In this document: piece after piece, positions 25,750 to 38,311 of the stretch | Layout of the letters: each line of letters starts with the position of its first letter | How positions within the stretch are numbered: the stretch's first letter is position 1 | The notes under the pieces: generated by a model | Database searches by the model: none | What the model saw: only the letters and a program-made list of their open reading frames with translations | What the model was told of the DNA's origin: nothing | Assembly: GCA_907163375.1 (NCBI GenBank) | Contig: CAJQUW010003420.1 | Coordinates: 1 to 64,000, forward strand | Length of the DNA stretch: 64,000 bases | Source of the DNA: Prostheceraeus crozeri | Taxonomy: Eukaryota; Platyhelminthes; Polycladida; Euryleptidae | Direction: 5' to 3' | Program-made: the position numbers and the translations under genes

Positions 25750-27110
25750 ACAAAAACAATGAGCAAATTCATAAAACATAATCCGCAATTCATAAAGGAT
25801 ACTCAAATGATTCGCAGTACTAAACGCGTGTGGCCTGATAATGCTGTCGAAACCCACCTCCATGCCAAAACTAACAGATTTGTCGTAGTAAATTCCGCAT
25901 CTTTATCTGAGCGAACAGAAAATATACTAAAGGATGTAGCTAATACTGCGAGATAGACTCTGATAAAGTCACTGAAAAAGAGAATCAAGCGAATGCCATC
26001 ATTTGCAGTACGTGCAGTCACATTTTTTCAAAAATCAGAGTTTGAAAATTTTTTGGCCTCAGGAAGCCAGCCGGTCTCCTTCTATGTTAAAGTAAAAGAC
26101 TACATAGATAAAGATGAAGAAAACCACTACCCACTTAGATCCCTTGCATTCGAGCATTGATACCCTGCATGTGAAATTGACTAGTTAGTCACTGAAATAC
26201 TAGGTCAACTAATCCAATTTGTGCACACAAACATTAAAAATTCCATCTCCGTGATCGAGGAACTGAAAACCTTGAATATAATCAGTAGGCCTAACCCTAA
26301 CAGCACATTTATCTCACTAGACGTTGTCAATTCATACCCCAGTATTCAAATCAACCATGGGATTGAGATAGTATCGGACTTTCTCAAAAGCCACGTACTT
26401 TTCCCTCACCTATGATGACCTGCATAGCAGTCTAAATTCGCTTGCTACAGCTATTGTATTCAGTACAATAACATCTACCAACAAATCAACGGCTGTCCGA
26501 TGGGGGATCGAATCTCACCACCAATCGCTATCATTTGGAGGTACTACATTGAACAAAAAGCCCTTAAAATCCTTGAAAAAAATTACATTATAACTCCCCA
26601 GTATTACGCACGGTTCATCGATGATATCATAATTGGCCCTATAAATAACAATGATAATGAAGCCAAAAATAAAATCACCGAACTATTGAACTCCATGTCC
26701 CAAATTCACTGTAAAAGTGCCCAACAAAAAAATCCCTGAATTATCTCTATGTCAGTACATGTATAGAGATCAATAATAATGAGATCGAATCTAAATGGCA
26801 TGTCAAAAACTTGCACTCAGGCATATCCCTAAACAAGGAAAGTTATGTACCACAACACATAAAAACTAATTAGGCCACATAAAAAATAGTAAAAATTACG
26901 TCAACACATGTGTTCGGATAAAAACAAACCAGATAAACTTTGTGAAAACTGAACGACAGGTTTAAGCAGAACGGTTTTTCCAATCGTGATGTTTCCATGG
27001 TTAAAAGGCAAGAAAGGTAAGAAAGGTAAGAAACGCGCTGATAACAGATACATCACTTGCAAACTGAACTTTGCTAGTGATGCTTGTCCCCAAATTTCTG
27101 AATACTTTTT
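25750..27110 (+). pseudogene. Penelope-like element reverse transcriptase, decayed (PLE-1)
   Basis: Plus-strand fragments in order carry the reverse transcriptase motifs of Penelope-like elements: FISLDVVNSYPSI at 26308-26346 (motif A), NGCPMGDRISPPIA near 26488-26529 (motif B) and YARFIDDIIIG at 26602-26634 (motif C). A lysine/glycine-rich linker near 27007-27035 precedes the usual position of the endonuclease, which was not found. Frameshifts and stops separate the pieces. The motif C region resembles that of PLE-2 at 57601-58825, so the two are related lineages. Confidence 0.85.
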
Positions 27111-30100
27111 TTAAGAACTCAGGTTTATTGCGATATATTTAACCTGGGGGCATCAAAGCCCAACAGAAGTTTAAGTGGCACGAGGCGCAGGCTGTTATGA
27201 AATAGCCTAGATAAATAATAATGCAATATATATTGACATTCATACATCCGTTTCAATATCAACATACGTATGATTTTTTCGTACAAATATTGTGTGACCT
27301 GCATATGAATGGGAAGTTCTGTGAAAATGCGGACGACCGGAGGAAGGGGTTGAAAGATTAGGACACATGTGGACAAGGATAGGGAGTCGAAAATGCAATT
27401 ATTTTGCGGACGTCTCTTATGGATGGCCCCTATTCCCAAAAAGCACCAATCGGAGCCATGATGACAACACATATCAGATAGAAGATGAACTATCCTAAAA
27501 TTTATGACTCAAAACTTGCTTGGTGCTCCCACCAAACGCAGAACGAGCCATGAGAAGTTTATCTAATTTTAGGGGGCTGATTTAACCCTCTCATTTAGTT
27601 TCAAATGTTTCACTCACTTCCAGGGTGAGGCAATATTAAAAAGGAGTATTTTAGTCAGACACATTGGCCGCAGTGAACGGATTATCAGGAAATTCAATCT
27701 GCATGATATTGGATTAGCATGTGAATTTCTGTCGGTTAAGAACAGGGGCTGTGTAGAACTCATCAGACGCGGCGATTCGTAGAAGCCATGGATACGGTGC
27801 ACTGCCATAAATTAGCCTACTGTGTACTGCATTCCTCGAAAGTCGAATTTTCAGCATCTTTCCCTGCATAATCTCGTGCATGAAGAGATAATTCAGCCAC
27901 TGAGCTGTCAAGCCTCTAATATTCAATTAAGTGTAACTTTGGACATACAAACTAAGCCAAAATTCGATTTATATCAAAAAGTACATCACAAGCATTGACA
28001 ATTGTAAATTGATGAAGATTGGGTGGGAAAGCAGGCCAATAATTAGACATGATTTTTCTAAATAAAAGAAATTAATAAAAATTAGACATTAATATTTTGT
28101 TTATGGTTTTATGAGTATTGCACAATGAATTGTTGAAATCTCCGCTTCCTATTACTGTAGAAATATTTTTGAAACTGATCGAGCTATTGAAATAACATTG
28201 AAGTCAAACAGACCGACACAGGGAGATCAGACGAGAGCACAGGTGTTATCTGTAGGCCTACATATATTGCATATCTGTGTGAGGTTAAAGATTGACACTG
28301 TACATTTCATACAACATTATGATATGAAGACATTAAGAGGCATAGGAAATTCATTTAAAGTGATCACATAATGTAATTCTCAGTATCTTCACCGATTTAA
28401 ACTTCATTATTTAAGCTACTTCTGACAAGCAGACCTTTATATCAAGTGAAAACGGTTTGATTTGATTTATAAAGATTTCCTATATTTGTAGTTTTCTGAA
28501 ATAATTATTCCTTATTTACCCCCATGTATTTTCTCAAGTACTCAATTTGAAGACTCGACCTACAATCAGCATTGTGGCGCGTTTGATCGGATTCTGTGAA
28601 AGTTCTAGGGGAACCATTTCCATATTCGGTGGCGTGTCATATATGATTCAGTAGTCCGATTCTCCCTGCAGGAACTAAAGAAGTACTTCTAAAGAAGCAC
28701 TTAGCATGGGCTTCGGTGCGCTTGTTGTAGGTGTACTGTGAAGTGTTAGCCGGATATAAAGTTACTAATTCACATCCGTGCTAATTACTTATAAAAAGCA
28801 AAATCATCGTAATCCATATCGAGTTCATGTATTTAACTTACCATCTATCGAAATCATAAAACAAATAGACTACATAGGGGCCTACCCAAATTTTATAATT
28901 TACCTATTCTATATAGGCCAACACAAAACAAATTCTCGAAGGAAAAACTGCACAGTTGTTTCTGTGATAATGGTAAGCCTCTATGAGAATATTATTGTCT
29001 TTGTATATGAATATTACTTGTAAATGTGGTTCATTACATCTGTAGGTCACATCGCAATTTTGATTTAATCAGCCATTCTTCTTGAAGCATGATGTTTCGT
29101 TAGATTGGGAAAACCCCACAATTCATAATTGCATGATCCATTCACATTTTGCAGCTTTGATTCCGTTTCGCATATGTCAGTCGCAAAAATGTTCAAATCG
29201 GATGCATCTGTATTTTGCTGGCGCAGAATGCTGACATCAAATTTGTTGACTCCATAGTTTTCGGAGTTTCGGAGAATAGTTGAAAAAAGCGAAAGAAGTT
29301 ATGTTTTGAAAGAAAGTCACATTGAAAAAAGGGTTCGAGGTTAAAATGGTTACCAAAATGGTCTTATTAAAACTGATGTCGGGTTGATACTTTTCTGATC
29401 TTAAGTCTTATCACAACGCAGCAGGAGCCATGGATTAATCGACGAATCCACCTGCTGTGTGCATTGGCTTTGTCCATCTGCTGTCAAAAGTTATTTCATC
29501 ATTGAGAATTACAGTTAGCGCGCTAAACTCGTCCCACTTATTCACGGAACTGATGCCTTTGGAGCGATACAGACTAATTTGAAAAATTCCCAATCTAGCA
29601 TCTTCAAGCTAGAATGTGGGATACTATCATTTTGATAGGGCACTAGTCTGTAGACCTATCAAGTTGTAGAGAAATGTAAAAATTACATAGGTCTACTTGT
29701 CCCACTCTAAGCATTGTGCACCAATGGCAATCCATCTTTAATTATACAAGTTAAATCATTTTAGCTTGAACTATCTGAGATCGTAACGACTACTGGCATT
29801 TTAGTGTACGAGGCTGTCATAATACAAGTATCCCTTAACTTTATGTTCGATGAAGGCACTGGTGATTGCTTTTTGTAAATATCAATCAGGATCTTTAAAG
29901 TAATTAATCATGGAATATTAGTATGATGATCATTGCATAGATGTTGTGATCATATTATAGCACAAAAGGTGATCTCCAAGAATGCCTAGGTACAGATCAT
30001 CTGGACCTGTTTTTTTAGTTTTAGGTTGATCAGAAAAATCCCAAATTATCAAGTGGGTGCTTTACTCACGAAAAAAACTTAAAAATGGAGCATGACACAT

Positions 30101-31724
30101 TGTGCAGCGCATAAACGGCACTCGCCGACAAAAGGAAAACCCTTAAGAGGACCATATCCGAAACAGCTGGTGCACTGGAGATATAGGCCTATAGCATATT
30201 TGGCATATGCTGACTACGTGCTTGCATGTGCAAACCAAGTTTCATAGGCAGATCACAAGGGAAATTACCATTTACAGACACGATTGCTGAAGAGATCGAG
30301 CTCCATCTCGAACGTTGAGTTTACTTGCATTAGTTGAATCTATACTAATATTTTAGCGCATCGTGTTAGAGCGCGGACTGCACACTGAGATCCACCAATG
30401 CGCTTCGGGCATGGATTTCATCTCGGACACTGTCGGTATATCGCAATTTCGAAAAGAGGTTTTTCCCAAAGGATGGCAGTCAAATATTAGCCATGTACTC
30501 TTACTAATAGTAAAGGTGCATAGCGCGATAGGAACCCTACAAAAAAGCCTATGTTGCTGCGGAATTCTATATAAATGCTAACTGTGAAAAGGTGTGACAA
30601 AGAATAAGCCTCATAGCAAGCCACAACTGACATGACTGAGAATATGATATTTCTTATGTCAAAATGTGTCCGAAAAACGTTTCAATATCTCAGAGGTTGC
30701 TGCTCTATAGCGCAAATTTGCGTCTGAATAAAGCTGGCAATATGAAACCTCATTATGGATTATGGTAACAAACGTACTAACTTAAGTCATAAATGACATA
30801 ATTGCTCGGTAAAGGGTTGCAACACGGTCTTGATACCCAGGAAAATAAGTCGTGAAAACACAAACTCACCAGAACTGAGAATCTTGGTGTTACGGATCGC
30901 TATCTTATTCTTTTCTGCCTTCAACCTCTCCGCAGCTGACGTTGACCTTGATCTGATATGGCTTGATTTTTTTTCACTTGAAGGTTTGGATTATCAAGCA
31001 TGTAAAGCGATGCCAAGAACAAGGATTTAGTTTTATATTGGAAGTCTTCTGAGCGAAAGAATAGAAACACGAATACAATCGGTAGCATCATCGATCTTCT
31101 TCAATCAACATAAATTCATGAGCAATTTTTGTCGTAATTTCTTGTCACGAGGAAGGCAAAATAATAACTGTTTTCTCCATCCTGGTGTCTGTGAATCATA
31201 GCCATCTTCACAGCCGTCTACAAAGCACTTGCAGGGCAGCAGTAGAGGTGCTAATTGTTAGGAGTCTCATGATATGACATCTCAATTATGCCTGCGTCAA
31301 AGTTCGATGCTATCATGGGAAGTTAAGCGTAGACTGACAGCCATACGAATGCGCTGCCATCAAGGTCGCTCGGTAATGACAACAATAGACTTTGCAGTGA
31401 GCTGTGTGCCAATCAGGGAAAGGCTGTTCTGTGGAAAGGCTGCTTTAGAATCATGTGAATGAAAGATTTTCTATTCATAGACCCTGACGCAAGGAATTCG
31501 CTTCATGCATATTGCCTCCGCCAGTAGAATATGCATTAGAATGAGCTGCAATAGAATCAAATATTCCTACTCTACTCTTTGTAAACTCGGTTATTGCATT
31601 TCGATAATAAAGCCCTGTACGTATATGAATACTGTCTTGACATAAAGCTTAGAAATACCGTATAAATAATAGCCTCCCTGCAAAGTTAATCATGCATCAT
31701 AATACAAGGTATATGCGGTAAGGG
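27111..31724. other. Non-coding interior of giant element
   Basis: No supported gene. Around 27330-27440 (minus) there is a CATAAGAGACGTCCGC-like segment that looks like a degenerate interspersed repeat, but its ends are not clear. Confidence 0.4.
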
Positions 31725-32060
31725 CTACTACACCAGCCGAGACGCTAAAACTTTATTTTTTTCGCGGCCATTCCATCGGCTGAGACAGAAACACTGATTG
31801 CCTTGTAAATTAGCAAAAGATAGAAATTACTGGTATCCACTGTAGATCAGGCATTAAAGTGAGTACTTTGGAAGGAAGCAATTCGCTTATAGAAAGGAAG
31901 CAATAGGCATTGCTTCACTAAAGAAATCATTACATTTCAAAAAAAATAGAATAACTGTATTTCCCGCTATAATGACAAACTTGCAGTATGTACTTTGCTC
32001 AGAAATATATGGTGTGAACTGGCAAGCACGAATATTGTGCCGGCTCAGCCGGTGTAATAG
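31725..32060. repeat. Possible 336-bp MITE with 17-bp imperfect TIRs
   Basis: CTACTACACCAGCCGAG (31725-31741) and the reverse complement of 32044-32060 (CTATTACACCGGCTGAG) agree at 14 of 17 positions. No coding content and no clear target duplication. Confidence 0.35.
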
Positions 32061-32529
32061 GCACGTACCAAGATGGCCCCGGATCAGCCACGATCATAAA
32101 TTATCTGCAAATAGCCTATTTTTATGGGATCTTCTAAAAAGTTAAGTCAGAATGTTTCACTAAATTCTCTTGAAAGGCCCAATTATCGAGTTGGTAATTC
32201 TTCATTTAACTTAGCACTCACTAGTCAATTTTCGGTTAAGAATAATGACCTCTCACGATGACATCAAGATAAATTAACATGCAACCGAACGCGAATTTTA
32301 TTATGTCCCGCAACATATGATCATTTCTTGGAAATAGTGAACATTGAAGGTTACGTAGAATTAAAATAAAAACACTATTTGCTGATTAATGCAGAATTGT
32401 TGTGTTTCTTATCATTCTCATATATTAGTAATGAAAATGAAAAGTTTTATTTTAGGAAGATATTGTTTTTGAATATTTTTGAAAATTGTGCCAGTGAATT
32501 AGGTAATAAAATGATCTACATTTGACCTA

Positions 32530-32629
32530 CTTTCGGTACACTTATGAGTCATTTCTTAACCGTCAACAAACCCCAGCTGTCCATTCTAGTAGTATTACTT
32601 AAACAAATGAAATAAATCGGATTTCTATG
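32530..32629 (-). repeat. Right end of giant element: TIR and subterminal motifs
   Basis: The 15-bp TIR AATCGGATTTCTATG is at 32615-32629. CCATTCTAG at 32581-32589 and CTTAACC at 32555-32561 mirror the left-end motifs. CGGTACACTTATGA is present from about 32533 in the same orientation as its left-end copy. Confidence 0.82.
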
Positions 32630-32978
32630 GGTGCTATACTGGCTCTGATTGACCGATTTTCTTTATTTTTGTTTTGCTTGATACCTTTTGGCTTGTAGAA
32701 CAACATATTACATTACAAAGGAAACAAATGTAATTTTATAAGAGTGAGGTATGATTTTGTGTAACATTGCTAAATGAAGATCAAATTATCTACTACTTTT
32801 TTATCTATAACAGGAAAACAACTCAATATTCATGCTTGAAATTTCCAACAATGATATTAGTATGCACAACTGACATATCCTCCAAATTTCAGAGAAATTC
32901 GTTCAAGTTTGGCGGAGTTAGACAAAGTTGAAGTTAAGACGATGTTTAAGTGTCATCCATTTTTTATGAAACAATCTG
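32630..32978 (-). mobile_element. Tc1-A, second part, with right terminal repeat
   Basis: The first 8 bp (32630-32637) are the duplicated target GGTGCTAT. 32638-32978 aligns base for base in length (341 bp) with 51915-52255 of Tc1-B and ends with the Tc1 terminal repeat (CCATTTTTTATGAAACAATC) followed by TA (32979-32980). Confidence 0.93.
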
Positions 32979-33639
32979 TATATATTCACAGACATGTTTC
33001 AGTAGACAAGATGCCATCATCAGTGACCGTGACAACGATCAATAACAATGATGCAATATATACAGGACTTAATGGAAAGAAAAATCAATGCAAGAAAGGT
33101 GGTTGTGATTTGTTGCAATTATTCATGAAACAATGCGAATGAAGAAATGACTTCATGTAGAGTGCGTAGTGAAATAACTTCATTATCTTAATCTTTATCT
33201 CTTAGCTGTCTGTAAATAACTACATTGTCCTCTTTGAACTTGCTTTAAGCAATTGAACATGCAACAAATGTGAAATTATGATTTCCATTGATGAGAAATA
33301 TGCACTATCATTATTATTATATTATTATGTAGAATGGTTGAACAATTTTTGTGTATGGACTGCGCAAACTGATCCCCGTTCAGCGTGGACAAGGACGAAA
33401 AACGGGAAGTAAGTAAGGAGTGCGCATGAGAGCGTACATTGAGCACCTTGAAACTTTTGTATTGTGCGCTATATGAATACCGTATTTTCATAAACAAAAT
33501 TTTCAATAAATGAGTACTTTAAATTGCCTTTGTCGGGGATATCAATATGAAACGATTTTAGATGGGAGTCGACCTTTCACGTGTTTGTTTATCGAAGCAG
33601 ATAATAATAGACCTGTTTCACTATGAAAATTACCCGCAA
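32979..33639. other. Intergenic DNA, nothing recognised
   Basis: No supported gene or repeat. Confidence 0.4.
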
Positions 33640-34000
33640 AAAGAAGGAATGAGCATGGGATCCTCCATTGAACCTCCTGTAGTTGAATTCTCATTTGACA
33701 TTATAGGAAGCAATGTCGGTTTTTTACATAAAGTACATTGATGACACTTGAACTGTCTTTTCGGTCTGCAACCGAAACCCACACTTTTTTAGAACGGTTT
33801 AATGTTGTTGATTCATCACTTCATCTTACCATAAAAAGAACTGATAAATAACTCAATTAATTTTCTAGATATGATAATTTTCATAAAAATGGCAAATTTG
33901 AAACCAATTGTATAAAAGGAACAAATACATTATTGTATACTCATAACCACTCCTACAGTCCCTATTCTTATAAGAACAACGCGATTAAAGCATTGTACAA
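33640..34000 (+). pseudogene. Penelope-like reverse transcriptase remnant (PLE-3)
   Basis: The plus strand shows GMSMGSSIEPPV (motif B, near 33651), then KYIDDT (33734-33751, motif C), then INFLDMIIF, the usual order in Penelope-like reverse transcriptases. Frames change several times and stops interrupt. Sequence beyond 34000 shows only weak continuation. Confidence 0.65.
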
Positions 34001-36572
34001 TACTGCCTCTCAGTGGTAATACGCGGCAAATTTGCATTTTTTACGCAGGCCGATTAAATCTATGCAGGTAAACTATTGCGCATATGTAAAGAATGAAAGC
34101 ACTGTATACATAGATAGAATTTCAATGTGATTACAACTTCTACGTTTAGTTGTTGGAGTGACCCCATGAGCCTTATAGCAAAAAAGCAATTTTTATTCAG
34201 ACGAGCGCTTTCAGATGGTCATCGACCACCATAATCATGCCTCATGGAAAAACGCCCGTCTAAATACAAATTACTTTTTTGCTATTAGGTCTACCATCAT
34301 GATAATGGGGTCCCTCCAACAATTGAATATTGAAAGACCCTCATTTTCAAAGAAATTCCACGTTTAGACTAGACGAATTTATGTATCTTAAGATGTGAGA
34401 GATTGCATCCATTACTGGACCAGCTGGCATCATTACTGGGACAAAAGAAACATACTTGCGGGACAGCACCTCGAAAGGGAGACTCAATTCCGGTGCAACA
34501 AAACCTTTTTGTGACATGGATTTCTTGCAAATATGGTTTGACGGCTTCAATGAATTTGGCTGAAAAATTACTTCAATTCATTTTATATTAATTTCTTTTG
34601 ACCGAGTGAAACTGCTTTTGAGAAGCTGATAAATTTCGTAGAACAGTACAATAATCATGCTTTGTTTACTATTTATACATATACAATCATTTCTACTCTG
34701 GCTACAAACTTATTGAAAATACATGTATTATGCAAGTAACTGAGAAGCATTATTTGCACAATTAAAATTGCTAAATGCTAATCAAATAAATGACGGTAAT
34801 TTTCCAATAATGCTTCCACAGTCTTTTTCAATTATCAAACAATAATGAAATATTAAAAATACGCAAAACCGAATACAATAACGAAAACTGAATGAACTAG
34901 ATAAACGAAAATTGAAATTCTGGGATGGAACATCACAAAACATTATAACTGAAGACTTCTGAAATCAAATAACCACTAGCAATGTGCATCTAATCATGTT
35001 AACATGCAACAAAGCAGACATTAATACAGGGATTGTTTTTTAGTCTTGACATCTTAACTTACCGAAAACTAGCTGTAAGAATGGGCCTTTCAACCCAAAC
35101 TTAAATCCTTTGGATCCGCTCCTCCCATCTAAGTTGCACTGCAACTGTACGTTGTGCGATAACAGCGTGTCGAATATTCTTTTCACCAATTCAGATTCAT
35201 TCCTTCCACCCATAACGGAGAGACGACGGACCTAGAATAAATTAGGCTTAATTAGATAGTTTCAGCGACCGAATATTTCCTTGTTACCGTTAATTAAAAT
35301 ATTTACGTGTCTATTAAGTTCCCGCACTGGTCATATTTTATGGAAACGGCAAAGCTCTTCAATCTAATAAGCATTATAGTTAAGAATCCTTATCATTGTG
35401 CAATTTTAGAGCTTAAAACCAATGTTCTAGCAGATGTCATTGACACTGATTAGCACGAGCTTTGTAAAGCAAATTGAAAAATGATTCTTATGGAAGAGCC
35501 CTGGGCAGTTGAAATGAAATAGAATACGGGTAGTCTACTTTTGCTACATCTCCCAAGATGCCTAGGATCGCCTAGACCGCGATTTCGATTCAACGACATA
35601 GTATATAGTAGTTGCTTTATAATTCCATGCATTTTCAATGAATGGTCGAAGAAAATTTCTATGTCTTATAGGCCGGCCCCTCCACATTTACAGTTCTATT
35701 AATGAGAGATTTCATTGCAGAAATTCCATATCTGGATGTAATAGTTGGATGTAAGATAACCAGAATAAGTAGGCCTACTTTTGATTTGCCAGCTGGCAAG
35801 TATACAATTAGGCATTTCTGTATGAAGATTTTAAAATCAAGCAAGTCATAACTGTGTATATCATACATTCAATAATAAATTTCACAAGAGTAAAAGAATT
35901 AATGAATGAGTAGATTGATTAAAATCAATGTGCGTCTGGAAGCCGACAGCAATATAATCTAAATAAAGAATGGAAATGCTTTTTATTTTGATGAATCTGG
36001 GCACTCTTGATTTACCGCAATAATAGACACCATTACAAGTTACCAATTTCAAATTCTCGGACTGCTCGAAGTCGATTTCATCAAATTCAAGCTATTATTT
36101 CATATCCACCAGATTTCATTTCAGTTATAATATACCAGTGCAACGAAATCTAGTACTACTTACATATTTCATGCTCACCTCTCTCAAGGCCCGAAAGGTT
36201 TTCAAGTCGAAATGAGAGATTCAATAGTAATTCCATTTTCGGTAACAGTCAACAAAATCGCGTCGTGAAACAGCATTTTGAACACTTGGCCAAATCATTG
36301 ATGAGTTGATGTTATGACCAACCGATGATTTATCCACTGTCGTCCACGGAGTTTGAGAATTTGGAGAACCTGAAATAATTTTGTTTTGAGCCGAGATTTA
36401 CTGTGTTTAATGTCGGCAATATGGATCAATCCTTAAAAATATGCACAAGTAACTGCGATGAAGTAATAGTGCATGTTCATCACAGTGGCAGAACATTGTG
36501 TCAGAAAAAAATGTATACGTAAATGGGATTTGTCTTGAAGCAAGCCACGAAAATGAAACTATGCACAATGTA
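34001..36572. other. Intergenic DNA, nothing recognised
   Basis: Only short open frames with no motif; no structured repeat found. Confidence 0.4.
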
Positions 36573-36682
36573 AATAGAATCATTAAATATTGAGTTCCAA
36601 ATTCAGTTGAAAAATATAACAGACCTGAATAGCTGGCATTTCATCCAATATCAGGAATCATCAGAATCCCTAGTTCACATAT
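36573..36682 (+). repeat. Truncated copy of the 1220-1386 foldback family
   Basis: Shares ATATTGAGTT, CAGTTGAAAAAT, ACAGACCT, TAGCTG followed by CATTTCAT, and TCAGGAAT in order with 1230-1320. The right arm is missing. Confidence 0.75.
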
Positions 36683-37256
36683 GTCAACATCGACACAACT
36701 CCCTATTTAAAGTCGCAGCCATGCCCGGGTAAATTCGAGATTTGCAATTAAAAAGTTATTTAAATTTCGACAAAATAACTATAACTTCGACTAAACTATA
36801 ATTTCGAGAATCAAGGTAGAGCCTAGCTATCCATAAAATGGCGAAACTTTTACACTAATATAGAATTTCGTCATTCGACCTAATAATACTGATAGGGAGA
36901 CATAACTTTTGTTGAGTAGACTTAGCATTTCAGCGAATTTTCTCAACACAGCGGATGGCGATTAGACCTACTTTTAATGATAAATCAAGAATATCAACTT
37001 TAAATTTCAACAACAATTTCCCAAACTCCTAAACTAAAGAATAGGGGCATTTTCATACCTTTTAGAAGAGAGATATTCGGCCACTTAATATTTTACTAGA
37101 AAAGCGGATTCCACACTTTGAGAGCTACTTAGCGAGAATATGATTGACCGGTGGGCGGCATTTCGGTTCTCTTTCACTCTGCGTTTTCAGGAACCCTCTG
37201 CTTTTCCTATCACCAGTCCAGAAAAGATTGGTGTCAGCCGATCTCACTCTCTTCCA

Positions 37257-38311
37257 CCACTGTGACAAAATATGATGGGAAAGCATCATATCGCAACAAT
37301 TTTTTTCTTCACTTCTTCTACGTGTAGAACTGCACCTCAATGCCTATAAGACGAAATCTCTAGACCTAGGCTATAGAGGGTAGCCTAAAAGTTGGCGCTG
37401 AAATTTGAGACTTTGCGCTTCTCAACCAGTCTTAATTGAGTTTCCAAAACATTACAATTAAAGGATTAAGTTACATCCAAAGGTTGTAGGTCATTGATCG
37501 TCGTGTGAAGTTCGCATATTGACATCGCATATTAAGTGTGCAACATAAAGTAAATGTATGATCTACATAACGTTTAAACATCTATACATGCCATTTGAAT
37601 ATGACGAAGTGAACAAAGGTAAATATCATTCAGACTGCTTAAATAATTACTTCATAATAGGCATATATCAGATCCCGCGGAAATTAAATTGCTTAACTAA
37701 AAGCCACGGCAATAAGAATGTTATGTTTCACAACATTGCCTGCAGGAAGTCCGAAGTAAATTCTTACTAGATAAGGCATAACTGTGGCAAAATATGATGC
37801 GGAAAGCATGTGAATATTTTGAAATACTGCTATCTAAACATCCGTGACAGAACGAATAATAACAAATCTAGTAGAAGACATAACTTTTTTTCGGTAAAAG
37901 TTATTAGCACTGTATCTTTTTATACATTCAACAAATCTTAGCATCATGATGAAACTGAATGATAGCTCACGCTGTGTCAGTTCTCATGGAAAAATTCGGT
38001 CGTCTTCATGCCAAAATCCTGCATCAAAAAAACTCAATTATCTTTCGGAAAGCCTGCTGGCCACAACTGACCACTTAGGAAAGTAAATTCAACACGAAAA
38101 TTACACATGAAAATGGTTCGACTTTTTTGTGAAAATATTTATTAAACGGCTTGTGTGATCTGCACAGCAGTTAAAGATATATAAACACGAAATTTAAACA
38201 TGACGAAGTGAACAGAAGTAAACATCATTCATGTTGCCTTACTATATACTTCAAAGAATCTGATAGGCATACATCAGACAACGCGGAAATTAAATTGCGA
38301 GACTAAAAAGA
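37257..38311 (+). repeat. Diverged direct duplications
   Basis: The segment near 37566-37705 (with ATGACGAAGTGAACA, GGCATA, GCGGAAATTAAATTGC) recurs at about 38168-38311. A shorter block, GGCAAAATATGATG with GGAAAGCAT following, at about 37783 has a relative at about 37260. Divergence is high, so this is an old local duplication or a broken repetitive element. Confidence 0.55.

Larger units (their letters stand above)
6610..32629. mobile_element. Giant 26,020-bp TIR element inserted in Tc1-A
   Basis: The segment begins CATAGAAATCCGATT and ends with its exact reverse complement. It is flanked by GGTGCTAT on both sides, and it interrupts Tc1-A at a position where Tc1-B is continuous. The length check is exact: 32638-32978 is 341 bp and the matching Tc1-B segment 51915-52255 is 341 bp. 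Subterminal motifs are shared at similar depths: CTAGAATGG 38 and 40 bp in, GGTTAAG 77 and 68 bp in. The 8-bp duplication and 5'-CA ends suggest the hAT or P superfamily. Inside are the satellite array, LINE and Penelope remnants, and no recognisable transposase. It is therefore non-autonomous, or a composite that mobilised genomic DNA. Later growth by nested insertion and satellite expansion is also possible. Confidence 0.85.

Noticed and set aside
6610-32629. Inversion, translocation or two independent Tc1 fragments explaining the split Tc1
   Set aside because: Both halves are in the same orientation, complement each other exactly at an 8-bp overlap, and sum to full length. Only an insertion predicts this.
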